From: Actinopolymorpha pittospori
GTDB lineage: Bacteria; Actinomycetota; Actinomycetes; Propionibacteriales; Actinopolymorphaceae
DNA length: 64,000 nucleotides
Assembly: GCF_014873875.1 (NCBI RefSeq)
Contig: NZ_JADBEM010000001.1
Location: 1,612,001 to 1,676,000, forward strand
Direction of reading: 5' to 3'
The notes under the pieces were generated by a model. It saw only the letters and a program-made list of their open reading frames with translations, had not been told where the DNA came from and ran no database searches. The position numbers and the translations under genes are program-made. Shown piece by piece: positions 35,646 to 44,285 of the stretch. How positions within the stretch are numbered: the first letter of the stretch is position 1; each line of letters begins with the position of its first letter.

Positions 35646-35670
35646 GTGTCAGGTAGTACACACTTGTGTC
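35646..35670 (+). promoter_or_regulatory. Promoter/operator of the phd antitoxin gene, copy 2
   Basis: GTGTCAGG-TAGTAC-ACACTTGTGTC immediately before the ATG, conserved with 11147-11171. TAGTAC is a plausible -10 box. ACACA-CT-TGTGT is a small palindrome, suitable as an autoregulation site. Confidence 0.45.
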
Positions 35671-35958
35671 ATGAGCCAAGGTCTTCCCGAGCCGGCACCC
35701 GACACCTCCGCCGAGGTGGTCACCATCACCGACGCCAGAGCCCGTTTCGGCAGCCTCGTAAGACGCGCCGCGCACACCCGGCAACGCGTCATCATCACCG
35801 ACCACGGCCAGGCCGCGGCCGCGATCATCAGCGCCTCCGAACTCGAAGACCTCGAGGACCGGCTCGCGATCGCTCAGTACCAGCTCGAGAAGGCCAACGG
35901 CACCCTGCGCACCGTCGCCCACGCAGAAGCCAAGCGCCGGCTCGGGTTCACCAAGTGA
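35671..35958 (+). CDS. Phd/YefM-type antitoxin, copy 2
   Basis: A 95-residue antitoxin, full length: VTITDARARFGSLVRRAAHT, RQRVIITDHGQAAAAIISAS, ELEDLEDRLAIAQYQLEKAN. The YefM-like N-terminal half binds the operator, and the C-terminal part would wrap a RelE-type toxin. It starts at ATG 35671 directly after the conserved operator. The toxin frame overlaps the stop (GTGA) but is destroyed. It is a paralogue of the gene at 11172 and likewise follows a tRNA-Ser module (copy C). Confidence 0.9.
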   Translation: MSQGLPEPAPDTSAEVVTITDARARFGSLVRRAAHTRQRVIITDHGQAAAAIISASELEDLEDRLAIAQYQLEKANGTLRTVAHAEAKRRLGFTK

Positions 35959-36020
35959 CCTACGCCCTGGACTGGCGCGAGAACGCCGTAGACCAGCTCG
36001 TGCGCCTCACGCCGCGCAGC
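35955..36020 (+). pseudogene. RelE-type toxin, truncated after about 18 codons
   Basis: GTG 35955 begins VTYALDWRENAVDQLVRLTP, a RelE/ParE-superfamily N-terminus. After RLTPR the sequence is foreign, although the frame stays open for another 750 bases by composition. The catalytic C-terminal strands are missing. It is the second toxin loss beside a preserved antitoxin in this window. Confidence 0.7.
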
Positions 36021-36389
36021 GCACCACACCGCATCGTCGGGCGCTACGAGCAGGCCGTCGTCGTCCAGGCCGACCAGTCAACCGGCCTAAGCTTCGTCTA
36101 CGCCCTGGCCGACGCTGATAGCGGGCCGTGCGACGGGTCGGTCGAGTTCCGGGGGCTGTCAGAGACGTGCGCCCACGGGATGGCTCGCGTCCGGCGAGGA
36201 TCACCAAATGAGCTCCACGATCCAATGGGTTGCCCTGATCGTCCCCCTCCTGATCGCCGTGGTCGGCTGGGCCTGGACGGTTGGCGGACATCAAGCCTTG
36301 CTACGGCGTCGGCTGTCACAGGAGCTGGAGATGCCGGCTTGTCGTCGGGCGGGATACTGCGGCGCGTCCGTGCCGCCCTGTCCATGGCG

Positions 36390-37272
36390 GCCGCGTGGCG
36401 TTCCATGAACTCTTCGCGGCGCTCCAGGAGCTCGTCGGAGCGTTGTACGCGGCCGGGACGGTGGTGGACGCGGAGGTCGTGTGCTGGCGCGGTGATCCGC
36501 TGGACTTCGCCGCATTACCGCCTCCCAAGGTCGCCGACGCGGTGGACCCGCGGATCCTGGTCGATCGTAGATGGGCCGAGGCCATCCTCACCGCCGCCGC
36601 GGCTCAGCCGACCGCGATGGGCCCGCGCATGGTCGCCTTCTACGCCTGCATCTACTACGCCGCGATACGTCCGGCCGAGGTGGCTGACCTCCGCGCGTCG
36701 GACATCAAGCTGCCGCCCCTGGTCTGGTCCAATAAGGAGAACCGCGAGATCGAATCGGGCGAGTGGGGCGAGCTCTTGTTGAGCCACTCCTCACCCGCCC
36801 TCAGTACGGCGTGGACCAACGCGCCAGTACCCGACTGACACCGACGTGAGTCCCGCCAGCTCAAGCACCGCGCCAAGCAGGAGGTGCGGCCTGTGCCCTG
36901 CCACCCTCGGCTGGTCGAGTTGCTCCGCAGCCACATGAACGAGTTCGGCACAGCTCCCGATGGTCGTCTCTTCCGCAGCCGCTACCACAACCGTCCGCTG
37001 TCGGAGAGCACCGTCTGGCAGGTCTGGCGCAAGGATAGAGCCGCGGCGCTCAGCCGGCAGGAGCGTGCCTCCGCGCTCGCCCGTCGCCCCTACGACCTGC
37101 GTCATGCGTGCGTGACCACTGGCTCAATGCGGGCGTGGACCCCGCACAGGTCGCCGATTGGGCCGGCCACAGCGTCGCGGTCCTCCTCCGCGTTTACGTC
37201 CGCTGCATCGCCGGCCGCGACGAAGTGGCCAAGAAGCGCATAGAGGAGGAGCTCGCATGGAACGTGGGTTGA
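36390..37272 (+). pseudogene. Tyrosine recombinase (integrase), broken
   Basis: Pieces: FHELFAALQELVGALYAAGT, WAEAILTAAAAQPTAMGPRM and VAFYACIYYAAIRPAEVADL (Arg I in IRPAEV). After a break near 36800, QLKHRAKQEVRPVPCHPRLV, RPYDLRHACVTT (HxxR-type box). After a shift near 37115, NAGVDPAQVADWAGHSVAVL and LRVYVRCIAGRDEVAKKRIE, with the Tyr nucleophile in VYVRC. The stop is at 37272. All catalytic boxes are represented, but at least two lesions split them. The 5' SAM-like domain is absent. It lies 1 kb from tRNA-Ser module C, where an integrase of a tRNA-targeting element would sit. Confidence 0.8.
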
Positions 37273-37537
37273 AACATCTGGCCCTCACCTCTCGATACGG
37301 GTATCTGGAGACCTGACCATGAGTCTTGAGAGTTCTGGCGAGGAGTCAGACTCCTGCTGCCAGCCACAGCATCTCGGGGTACCGCCCTCAGGTCTGCGAC
37401 CGGGGCCACTGCGTTATTCCCGAGGAGACGACGGCGTGGCCGCGCCAGTCGGCCATTCCTAACTCCCCGCCTCAGGCGTTCGTGCATACTCAACGGCGCG
37501 AGCGGTGCTGGGAGTGCCACTGGGCGATGGGGGAACG

Positions 37538-37975
37538 ATGATGAAGAAGCTTGTGGCAACTATGCTGCTCGCCGTGACTGCGTGCCTCGCCACGACCTCT
37601 TGTGGTGGAGGCGACAGGGACACGGCATTGAAGCTAGCGCGGCAGGCCTGCCAGTTTCTTCCCGACCAGGACGGCCCTGAGCCTGCAGCCGCCACGGGCG
37701 CCAGCTCGATATCCGCCGAGAGAATGGAAGAGCTGGTCAAGCATGCATCTGACGCCGCGGACCAGTCCGGTCGGGCCGCAAGACTGGATCCCACATGGAA
37801 CGAACTCGCCAGAGCGCTGTCGAACATTACGGACGACCTACGAGCCCTGTCCCCGATCATGCCCACGCCCCAGGACGATCGGACCTATGAGCAGCGTATG
37901 GCGGCCCAGGCTCCCGCCGGGGACTTCTCCAAGTCAATCAGAACCGCATCAGCTGAATGCCGGAAGGCCTCCTGA
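37538..37975 (+). CDS. Putative lipoprotein
   Basis: A 145-residue protein with a lipoprotein signal: MMKKLVATMLLAVTACLATT then SCGGG, the lipobox cysteine being near residue 22. GGGGGAA precedes the start at proper spacing. The mature part is helical and rich in Ala and charged residues (ERMEELVKHASDAADQSGRA, LARALSNITDDLRALSP) and resembles nothing I can name. It would be anchored on the outer face of the cytoplasmic membrane. A strong terminator follows directly. Confidence 0.75.
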   Translation: MMKKLVATMLLAVTACLATTSCGGGDRDTALKLARQACQFLPDQDGPEPAAATGASSISAERMEELVKHASDAADQSGRAARLDPTWNELARALSNITDDLRALSPIMPTPQDDRTYEQRMAAQAPAGDFSKSIRTASAECRKAS

Positions 37976-37976
37976 A

Positions 37977-38002
37977 CAGGAGCAGGCGAGGTCCTGCTCC
38001 TG
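37977..38002 (+). terminator. Terminator of the lipoprotein gene
   Basis: CAGGAGCAGG (37977-37986) and CCTGCTCCTG (37993-38002) form a perfect 10-bp stem with a 6-nt loop, one base after the stop codon, followed by TTCACC. Confidence 0.75.
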
Positions 38003-38061
38003 TTCACCGCCACCTGGTTGGCGTCGAGGGAAAACGATGAGTTCGCCGCCGGGTGTCGGCG

Positions 38062-39124
38062 CTAGTTGTTCTGGGTCATGACGTTGGTGACGCGTTGGGG
38101 TAGGCGTGTGGCGGGGGGCTTGTCGCCGGCGGCGGTGTGTGCTCGATGATAGTTGTAGTGGATGTTCCAGACCTGGATCGCGTTGGCTCGTTGGGTTTCG
38201 CTGGTCCAGACGCGGGCGTAGAGGAGTTCTTCGGCCAGGGTGCGCTGGTAGCGCTCGACTTTGCCGTTGTGCCGGGGCGTGTAGGGGCGGGTGCGTTGGT
38301 GGCGTGAGACGAAGCCGGAGATGGTGCGGGCGAAGGCACCGGCACGGTAGTTGCCACCGTTATCGGTGACGAGGCGGGTGATGCGGTGGATGCCGTGGGC
38401 GGCGAAGAACGCCCTGGCGCGGTGGAAGAAGGCGATGGTGGTGGTCGCGGTCTCATCGGGCAGGTGCTCGGTGTAGGCCAGCCGGGAGAACCCGTCCACC
38501 GCTGAATGCGGGAACACGTACCCGGCCTTGGCGGCGCCGTTCTTCTTCGCTTTCGCGTTGGGCGGCCCGGTCGGCGTCGCTGCCGCGGCCGTGTGCCCGC
38601 CAGCCACCGCCATCGGGGATGGCGCCGACCTTTTTCACGTCCAGGTGGACCATGTGACCCGGATACCGCGCAGTGATCCGCCCCGGTCGCCGGTTGGACG
38701 CGCCGGTGGGATCCAGGTCGCGGCGGCGGTTGATACCCAACCGGACCAGCCAACGCCCCACCGTCGCCGTCGAGAGTTGGTGACCCACCGCGGCCAGCTC
38801 GACCGTGATCTTCCGTGCCGACCACTTGTGCTCTCGCCGCCAGCCCTCGATCAGCTCCACCACCTCCGGTGGCGTCTGGGCCGGTGAAGTGTGTGGGGCG
38901 CTGGACCTGGCCAAGAGCCCAGCTTCGCCGCTGGCTCGGTAGCGGTTCACCCACTTCGACAAGCACTGACGCGACACACCGGCCTCGGCGGCCACATGAG
39001 CGATCGGACGGGACTGGCACCGCTCAACCAGACGCAGCCGGCCAGCAGGAGTCAACGGGGCGCTAGCGTGGGACACGAGGGGTAGATCCCTTTCCGTGAG
39101 CAGAACGGTTGGTCGCACATCCAT
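38062..39124 (-). pseudogene. IS481 transposase in two frames
   Basis: Upstream frame (39124 to about 38570): SQSRPIAHVAAEAGVSRQCL, SKWVNRYRASGEAGLLARSS (helix-turn-helix), YPGHMVHLDVKKVGAIPDGG (first catalytic Asp). Downstream frame (about 38570 to 38062): GYVFPHSAVDGFSRLAYTEH, RLVTDNGGNYRAGAF (second Asp), YTPRHNGKVERYQRTLAEEL (Glu), ending MTQNN with its stop inside the flanking duplication. One base separates the frames near AACGCGAAAGCGAAGAAG. Given the fresh target duplication, a sequencing indel or a frameshifted mRNA reading is as likely as decay. Confidence 0.8.
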
Positions 39125-39192
39125 CCTGCCGCCAGGTGATCTACCCCTCCCTCACACCCCGGCCACCGTCACCAACGTCATGACCCACAACA
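38067..39192 (-). mobile_element. IS481-family insertion sequence, complete with 6-bp target duplication
   Basis: Terminal inverted repeats of 26 bases with one mismatch start TGTT.TGGGTCATGACGTT at both ends (38067-38092; 39167-39192). GCTAGT is duplicated exactly on both sides (38061-38066; 39193-39198), matching the NCTAGN target preference known for IS481. Length 1126 bp. The perfect duplication marks a recent insertion. The transposase inside needs a frameshift near 38565. Confidence 0.88.
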
Positions 39193-40029
39193 GCTAGTTC
39201 GTGCAAGTTCCGAGATGAGGACGAGGGCGAGCCGGTACGCCAGGCCGAGGGTGGTGTAGCCGCAGCCGGTGAAGACGTCCCGCTGCCGCCACGTCCGCTG
39301 CCGGCCGGCCTGAGGTCGGGGTCAGGGCATCGCCGCGGCGGCTGCCGCCGTCAACCAAGCCTCAACCTCGCCCATCAACTCATTGGTCCGCGGAGCGGCC
39401 GCAAGTACCCGACGCTGTACCAGCCTCGGGTGCTCCAGGCTCAACGGCGGCAGATTGTTCTCGCGCAGCCGAACAACCGCGTACCCCGCAGCCAGCAGGT
39501 CCAACGTCTTGCGCTCGTCAACCAGGCGCTTCGCGTCCGGAGCGTGCCAGTACTCGCCGTCGTACTCGACGACCAGCCGCCTCCCCTCGAGCTCGACAAG
39601 GATGTCGACCGTCCACGATGGACGGGTTACAAACTCCTTCTCACGCAACCGAACCCCTGACCGAGCAGCACCGAACCGCTCCTGCGCAGCGGCCAGGTAC
39701 TCCAGTTCGACACGAGACTTTCCGACTTCACGACAGTCCGGGCAGCCGCTACCGTTCGACCGCGACGTCAGGGACATCTCCCACACGTGGGATGAGTTAT
39801 GAGCGCACACCCAGGCCGGCGTGAACAGGGTCCCGGCGTGCGGGCGCACGTGCCACGCGCTCACCTGATTCTGCGGGCTCCACTCCGCGGCCAACCCCGG
39901 GTCCACCCAAGCAAGGGACCCAAGGATGGTCCGGCAGGAGGGGCACCGCAGGCGCTGATACTTGTCCCGGTCCCGAGGGCTGGCCTGCCACTCATGCCCG
40001 CAGCAGTCCGACCGCCACCACACGACCCG

Positions 40030-40034
40030 CTTAG
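40030..40034. repeat. Target duplication CTTAG, left
   Basis: CTTAG at 40030-40034 and again at 41710-41714 flanks the IS1380-like element. One copy completes the interrupted nuclease gene in frame. Confidence 0.8.
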
Positions 40035-41709
40035 CCTGGATCCGTGGACCGGGTGAGTGGTCCTTCGGCGTGGTAGCAGAGGAAGTGCCTTCTGGATCGG
40101 GAGAATCTGGAGTGTCGAAGTCCTGATCCAACCCGATCCAAAAGGCACTGACAGTGAAACTACCGTATGGGTGGTCGCGAGCCACGCCGGTCTTCGATGA
40201 GCAGAATCTGGTGTCGTGCGCGGGGCTGGTGCCGGTGATGGCGCTGGCGGAGCGGGCGGGCCTGTCGGAGCTGGTGGGCGAACGGGTCGCGATCACGGCG
40301 ACGACGGTGGCTTCGGCGGCGGCCAACCCGGCGGGCAAGCTGGCCTCGATCATCGCGGGGATGGCCGCGGGCGCGGACTGTATCGATGATCTGGATGTGA
40401 TCCGGTCGGGTGGGATGCGTCGGCTGTTTGGTGGGGTGTATGCGCCGGCGACGTTGGGTCAGTTTCTGCGGGAGTTCACCCATGGCCACACCCAGCAGTT
40501 GGCCTCGGTCGCGCGGGCCCATCTGGTCAACCTTGTCCAGGCCAGCGGGTTGTTGCCGGGTATCGAGGATCGGGTGTTCATCGATATCGACTCGTTGTTG
40601 CGCCCGGTGTATGGGCACGCCAAGCAGGGCGGGAGTTTCGGGCACACCAAGATCGGCGGCCGGCAGGTGTTGCGCCGGGGCCTGTCGCCGCTGGCGACCA
40701 CGATCAGCACGATCCAGGGGGCGCCGGTGGTGGCCGGGATCCGGCTGCGCGCCGGACGGGCCGGCTCCGGCAAAGGCGCGGCGAGCATGGTGGCCGAGGC
40801 GATCGCCACCGCCCGCGCCGCCGGCGCCAGCGGGCAGATCCTGGTGAGGGGCGATTCGGCGTATGGCAACCACGCCGTGGTCGGCGCGTGTGTGAAGGCA
40901 GGCGTGCGGTTCTCGGTGGTGCTCACCAAGAACCCGGCCGTCACCGCCGCGATCGCCAGCATCGCCGAAGACGCCTGGACACCGGTGCACTACCCCGGTG
41001 CTGTCGTCGATGACGATACCGGTGAGTTGATTTCGGATGCTGAGGTCGCGGAGGTGGAGTTCACCGCGTTCACCTCCACCAAGCACCCGGTCACCGCCCG
41101 ACTGGTCGTGCGCAGGGTCCGTGACCGAGCCCACGACCAGGCCGGCGATCAGGAGCTGTTCCCGGTATGGCGTCACCACCCGTTCTTCACCAACAACACC
41201 GAACCCACAGCCGATGCTGACATCACCCACCGCCGGCACGCGATCATCGAAACCGTGTTCGCTGACCTGATCGACGGGCCGTTGGCGCACCTGCCCTCAG
41301 GACAGTTCGCCGCCAACAGCGCCTGGGCCATCTGCGCAGCCATCACCCACAACCTGCTCCGCGCCGCCGGCACCCTCACCAGCCCCCGCCACGCCACCGC
41401 CCGCGGCGCGACGCTTCGCCGTCACATCGTCACCGTCCCCGCCAGGATCGCCCGCCCTCAGCGCCGGCCCGTCCTGCACCTGCCCGAGCACTGGCCCTGG
41501 GCCCAACACTGGAAAACCCTGTGGAACAACGTGTTCCGCCCTGCGACCGGGCCACCACGCCTCGCCTGAAACCTGCCCACCCGCCGTCAAGGCCCGACCA
41601 GAAACCAAAGGAAAGCTGGGCAGACCAGCGAGCCCGACCTGCCCAGCCGCAGCCCACACCACCAAACCCACAACCAAGATCACCAACCCACCCGGTCCAC
41701 GGATCCAGG
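40035..41709 (+). mobile_element. IS1380-like insertion sequence, complete
   Basis: 1675 bp bounded by inverted repeats that start CCTGGATCCGTGGACCGGGT at both ends and by a 5-bp direct duplication CTTAG (40030-40034, 41710-41714). It carries a single transposase gene. Inserted in the zinc-ribbon nuclease gene. Removing it restores that frame exactly, so the insertion is young and could revert by precise excision. Confidence 0.88.
40154..41569 (+). CDS. IS1380-family transposase
   Basis: A 471-residue DDE transposase, apparently intact: DEQNLVSCAGLVPVMALAER, IEDRVFIDIDSLLRPVYGHA (first Asp), AASGQ-type GASGQILVRGDSAYGNHAVV (second Asp), RRHAIIETVFADLIDGPLAH (Glu), then AANSAWAICAAITHNLLRAA. 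The pattern GDSAYGN and the AW...AHNLLRAA end are hallmarks of IS1380. The start ATG follows AAGGCACTGACAGTG. The last 60 residues are Arg/Pro-rich as usual. Confidence 0.95.
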   Translation: MKLPYGWSRATPVFDEQNLVSCAGLVPVMALAERAGLSELVGERVAITATTVASAAANPAGKLASIIAGMAAGADCIDDLDVIRSGGMRRLFGGVYAPATLGQFLREFTHGHTQQLASVARAHLVNLVQASGLLPGIEDRVFIDIDSLLRPVYGHAKQGGSFGHTKIGGRQVLRRGLSPLATTISTIQGAPVVAGIRLRAGRAGSGKGAASMVAEAIATARAAGASGQILVRGDSAYGNHAVVGACVKAGVRFSVVLTKNPAVTAAIASIAEDAWTPVHYPGAVVDDDTGELISDAEVAEVEFTAFTSTKHPVTARLVVRRVRDRAHDQAGDQELFPVWRHHPFFTNNTEPTADADITHRRHAIIETVFADLIDGPLAHLPSGQFAANSAWAICAAITHNLLRAAGTLTSPRHATARGATLRRHIVTVPARIARPQRRPVLHLPEHWPWAQHWKTLWNNVFRPATGPPRLA

Positions 41710-42807
41710 CTTAGAGTCCCACACCACATTGGCCGGTGTGTACCTGCCGTTTCGAGTCGGGTGCCACTGCTTAGCCAGCTCCGGCGAGATGTCGGCCAGC
41801 CACTGCTTGTTCTCCTGACTCCTGACTCCCCGGCAGTGGGGACACCCCGCATCGAGGAACCGGGACGGCGAGATGCGGGGCATGTGACCCGCCGAACACC
41901 GGAACTTCCGCATGCCGAAGTCGCCGACCATGACCGTCCTTGGGTCTGCGTCGTCAGCCCATGCCGCGGCCAGTTCTGGTATCTCTGAGATCGACGTTAC
42001 CTTCAGCCGGGCCCACCTCTCCTTCCAGGCCGCGCTGGCGACCTCCCGGCAGGCCGGGCAGTCAGGGTTCTGCACCATGAGGTACACCTGCTCGGTGAAC
42101 TGCAGAGCGCACTCTGGACACACCCAGCTGGCCTCCCGACGGGCCCGCAGCGTGACAGTTCCCAGGACGTCTTCACTGTTGCGGTCGTGGTCCCACCAAC
42201 CGAGCGCCTCCGCGCCCGAGTCGACCAGCAGCTCGCGCCGCTTCCCACCACCTGCCGGCTTAGCGGTCGGGTGCTCAGAGCGGGTGTTGCGGCGACAACT
42301 ACATGCCCACCCAATGTCCGAAAGGCGGTCTGCCGAGACCCGCCCGCAGGACCGGCACCTGGTCACCACCGGTTCATCCCACGAAGTCTCAGGCAAGAGG
42401 AGCCGGACAAGGTCATACCCGTGCTGGTCGACGTGCCGAGCGATGTCTTCCGCGGGCACTCGCACTTTGGGGAGCCCGGACGCCGCTCGTGCGTCGACAG
42501 CCCACTGAATCCAGAAGCATGCCCGGCAGGTCTTAATGCCGGCGCTGTTGTTGCCCAACACGTACTCAAGCCGGTAGTGCGCCTCGACACCGCACGTGAG
42601 ACAGCAGGTCAGCCACCGCTTCCTTGGGGTGCCAGGAAACGGCTCGGCCGGCCGAAGGCCACCGGCAGCCAGCAGACCCTCGAGGCAGTCCGTACACCAC
42701 GCCGGCCGACTCCTTGTCCGGAAGGCAGCCGCCTTTCCGCATCCACTTGTAGCGCACTCCTGGACGGATGGCCTGAGCGCTGCGTCGTCTCCCCCTTGAA
42801 CGGACAC

Positions 42808-43227
42808 AGAGCCGAACCCTATAAACGTTGATCGTGTCGGTGATCAATGGGTTGGCCATGTTCAGCGGAGTCGACGGCTCACCGGCACCACCAGGCCCCA
42901 TGCCTGACGATAACTTGCCAGCGACCACCATGGGATCGGGCGCTAGACGGCAAGGCTCCTCGTCCACCTTGGTGCGAATGTCCTCGTAGGACGTGCCCTC
43001 GCTGAGTGAGCGAGTGCTGGAGCGGCAGGCATCGGCGAACCCAGTACCTACCGCACCGGCCCGGCCGCTCGCCAGGCTGCAGGCGGGACAGCGCGCCGAC
43101 CCGCCGAGGCGCTGGAGTTCATCGCCAGCAAGATCCAGACCAACATCCGCCGCTCGGCTTAACTGAGGTGAACTCACTCGGACTGTCTTCGTCGCCGGCG
43201 GCCGACTCCACCGAGTCGGTGTCGTGC
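42808..43227. other. Gap with no clear gene
   Basis: Upstream region of the zinc-ribbon nuclease gene. The first 60 bases (TATAAACGTTGATCG) are A/T-richer and may hold its promoter. Scattered frames give no recognisable protein. Confidence 0.4.
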
Positions 43228-43433
43228 AGGTGGCGGCAACGTTCGCCAGGTCCCCCCGCTTGCCGGACGTCATCAGCTCGAGGTTGTCGAGGACGATCAG
43301 CCGCAGGTCGTTGCGCTGGCGCAGCCGACTGGGCGCGGACGGCCCGGCGGACGGGCGAGGTCTCCGGAGCGCCGCGCTACATCGACGACTCGCCCACATG
43401 AGGCTGATGGAGATCCGGGCCAAGTGCCGACGT
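43228..43433. pseudogene. DnaB-type replicative helicase, two fragments in opposite orientation
   Basis: Plus strand 43328-43433: WARTARRTGEVSGAPRYIDD, SPT, then (one base missing) RLMEIRAKCRR. Minus strand 43332-43228: QRNDLRLIVLDNLELMTSGK. In DnaB helicases the second piece directly follows the first (EIRAKcRRLkqrhdLrLivvDYLQLMtsgkr, Walker B). Here it is inverted at about 43330, so the gene was broken by an inversion. DYLQLM has also become DNLELM. Confidence 0.6.
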
Positions 43434-43889
43434 CGTTGGTCGGCTGCGGGCCTGATGGCCACCACCGGCTGCCCGTCGGGGAGATCTCCACCCGCATCCG
43501 GCTCAGCCAGGAGAAGGAGGCACTGGACGCCTCGGGGCCGAACACGACGTACCCGTCGACGGTGTTGATCGACCCTCACCGGTTGGGCGGCCCGCTGGTG
43601 ACGGCGCCGCGCAGGTGCCGGCGGTCGGTTCGACGGGCCATCTCGCCGACGCCGATGCTGTCGGCGGCGAGGAACTTGAACGCTGGGAGCCCTTCCTCCT
43701 AACTACTTACGCTAGCCACCGCGCTTGAGGTGAACGGCATGACGCAAGCCAGCGAGGCCGGGGCAAAACATCGCCGCGTATTCGCCGCAGACGGTCGTGG
43801 ACGACCATCGACGGCCGGACACCGCCGGACTGGCTGACCAGCCCGATGGTCACGCATCGCCGCAGGTCAGAGGCCGTTTCCGGCTTGAG
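43434..43889. other. Gap with unassigned minus-strand coding-like pieces
   Basis: The minus strand reads KFLAADSIGVGEMARRTDRR, VD-GYVVFGPEASSASFSWL and WWPSGPQPTND, plausibly more of the same decayed replication gene, but I cannot place it. Bases 43765-43890 are related to the sequence before tRNA-Ser module B (TCACGCAT.G.CGCAGGTC). Confidence 0.3.
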
Positions 43890-43977
43890 CGGAGGGCATG
43901 GGATTCGAACCCATGTGGCAAGGGGGTCCTTGCCAAGCGGTTTTCAAGAAGGATGCTCACCCGCATACCACCTGCAC
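43890..43977 (-). repeat. tRNA-Ser-derived module, copy D
   Basis: tRNA-Ser 3' half (anticodon TGA loop to GCCCTCC at 43891-43897) with the conserved flank GGTATGCGGGTGAGCATCCTTC. The variable arm is TTGGCAAGGACCCCCTTGCC, where copies A-C have GGCAG/CTGCC. Both arms changed together, so pairing is kept. The GCGTATACGC palindrome is missing; a methyltransferase fragment starts instead. Confidence 0.75.
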
Positions 43978-44019
43978 TTTCGCCGATCGGAGTACCGAAC
44001 GCCGACCTTCCGCCCCGCT

Positions 44020-44257
44020 CAAGGCCATCCAGCCGGTGCTGCGCCCGGGCGGCCTGTTCTTCCTCGGTCCCTACGGCGGTGAAAGTAGCGAGGGTCGGCC
44101 GCTCATGGCTGGCACGATCCGCCACAGTTCTTCTCCTGGGCACCGATGCGAGATCCAGAAGTTCGTGGGGCGCTTCTTCGAGATGGAGGACTTCCATGTC
44201 GTGACAGCGGACGCAAGCCGCTTCCAGTCGCTGCCACTGCGCCGACCCACGTCCTAA
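44020..44257 (+). pseudogene. SAM-dependent methyltransferase, C-terminal fragment
   Basis: The frame reads LKAIQPVLRPGGLFFLGPYG, then EIQKFVGRFFEMEDFHVVTA and RFQSLPLRRPTS, ending at 44257. This is the strand-turn (LRPGG) and C-terminal part of a class I methyltransferase. Motif I and the SAM site are missing. The break lies at the flank of tRNA-Ser module D, so integration or deletion at that site removed the 5' part. Confidence 0.7.
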
Positions 44258-44285
44258 TGCGTCCTGCCTGGGGCAGGATGTCGAG

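Larger units (their letters stand above)
39322..42807 (-). pseudogene. Multi-zinc-ribbon protein with C-terminal VSR/DUF559-like nuclease, split by an IS1380-like element
   Basis: 42807-41710 and 40029-39322 are one 601-codon gene cut by the element at 40035-41709. Removing the element and one CTTAG restores an uninterrupted frame across VVWDSK-RVVWWRSDCCGHEW. The protein has about seven treble-clef/zinc-ribbon units (CCLTCG...CRAC, TRCRSCGR...CSC, WVCPECALQF...CPAC, FRCSAGH...CPHC, CCGHEW...CPSC, VCAHNSSHVW...CPDC). A PD-(D/E)xK nuclease follows, with SWTVDILVELEGRRLVVEYD and GEYWH, where D, E-Y-D and the H are the VSR-like site. GTG start at 42807. DUF4379-type zinc ribbons fused to such nucleases are known but uncharacterised. 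DNA recognition with cleavage is a fair inference. Confidence 0.75.
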
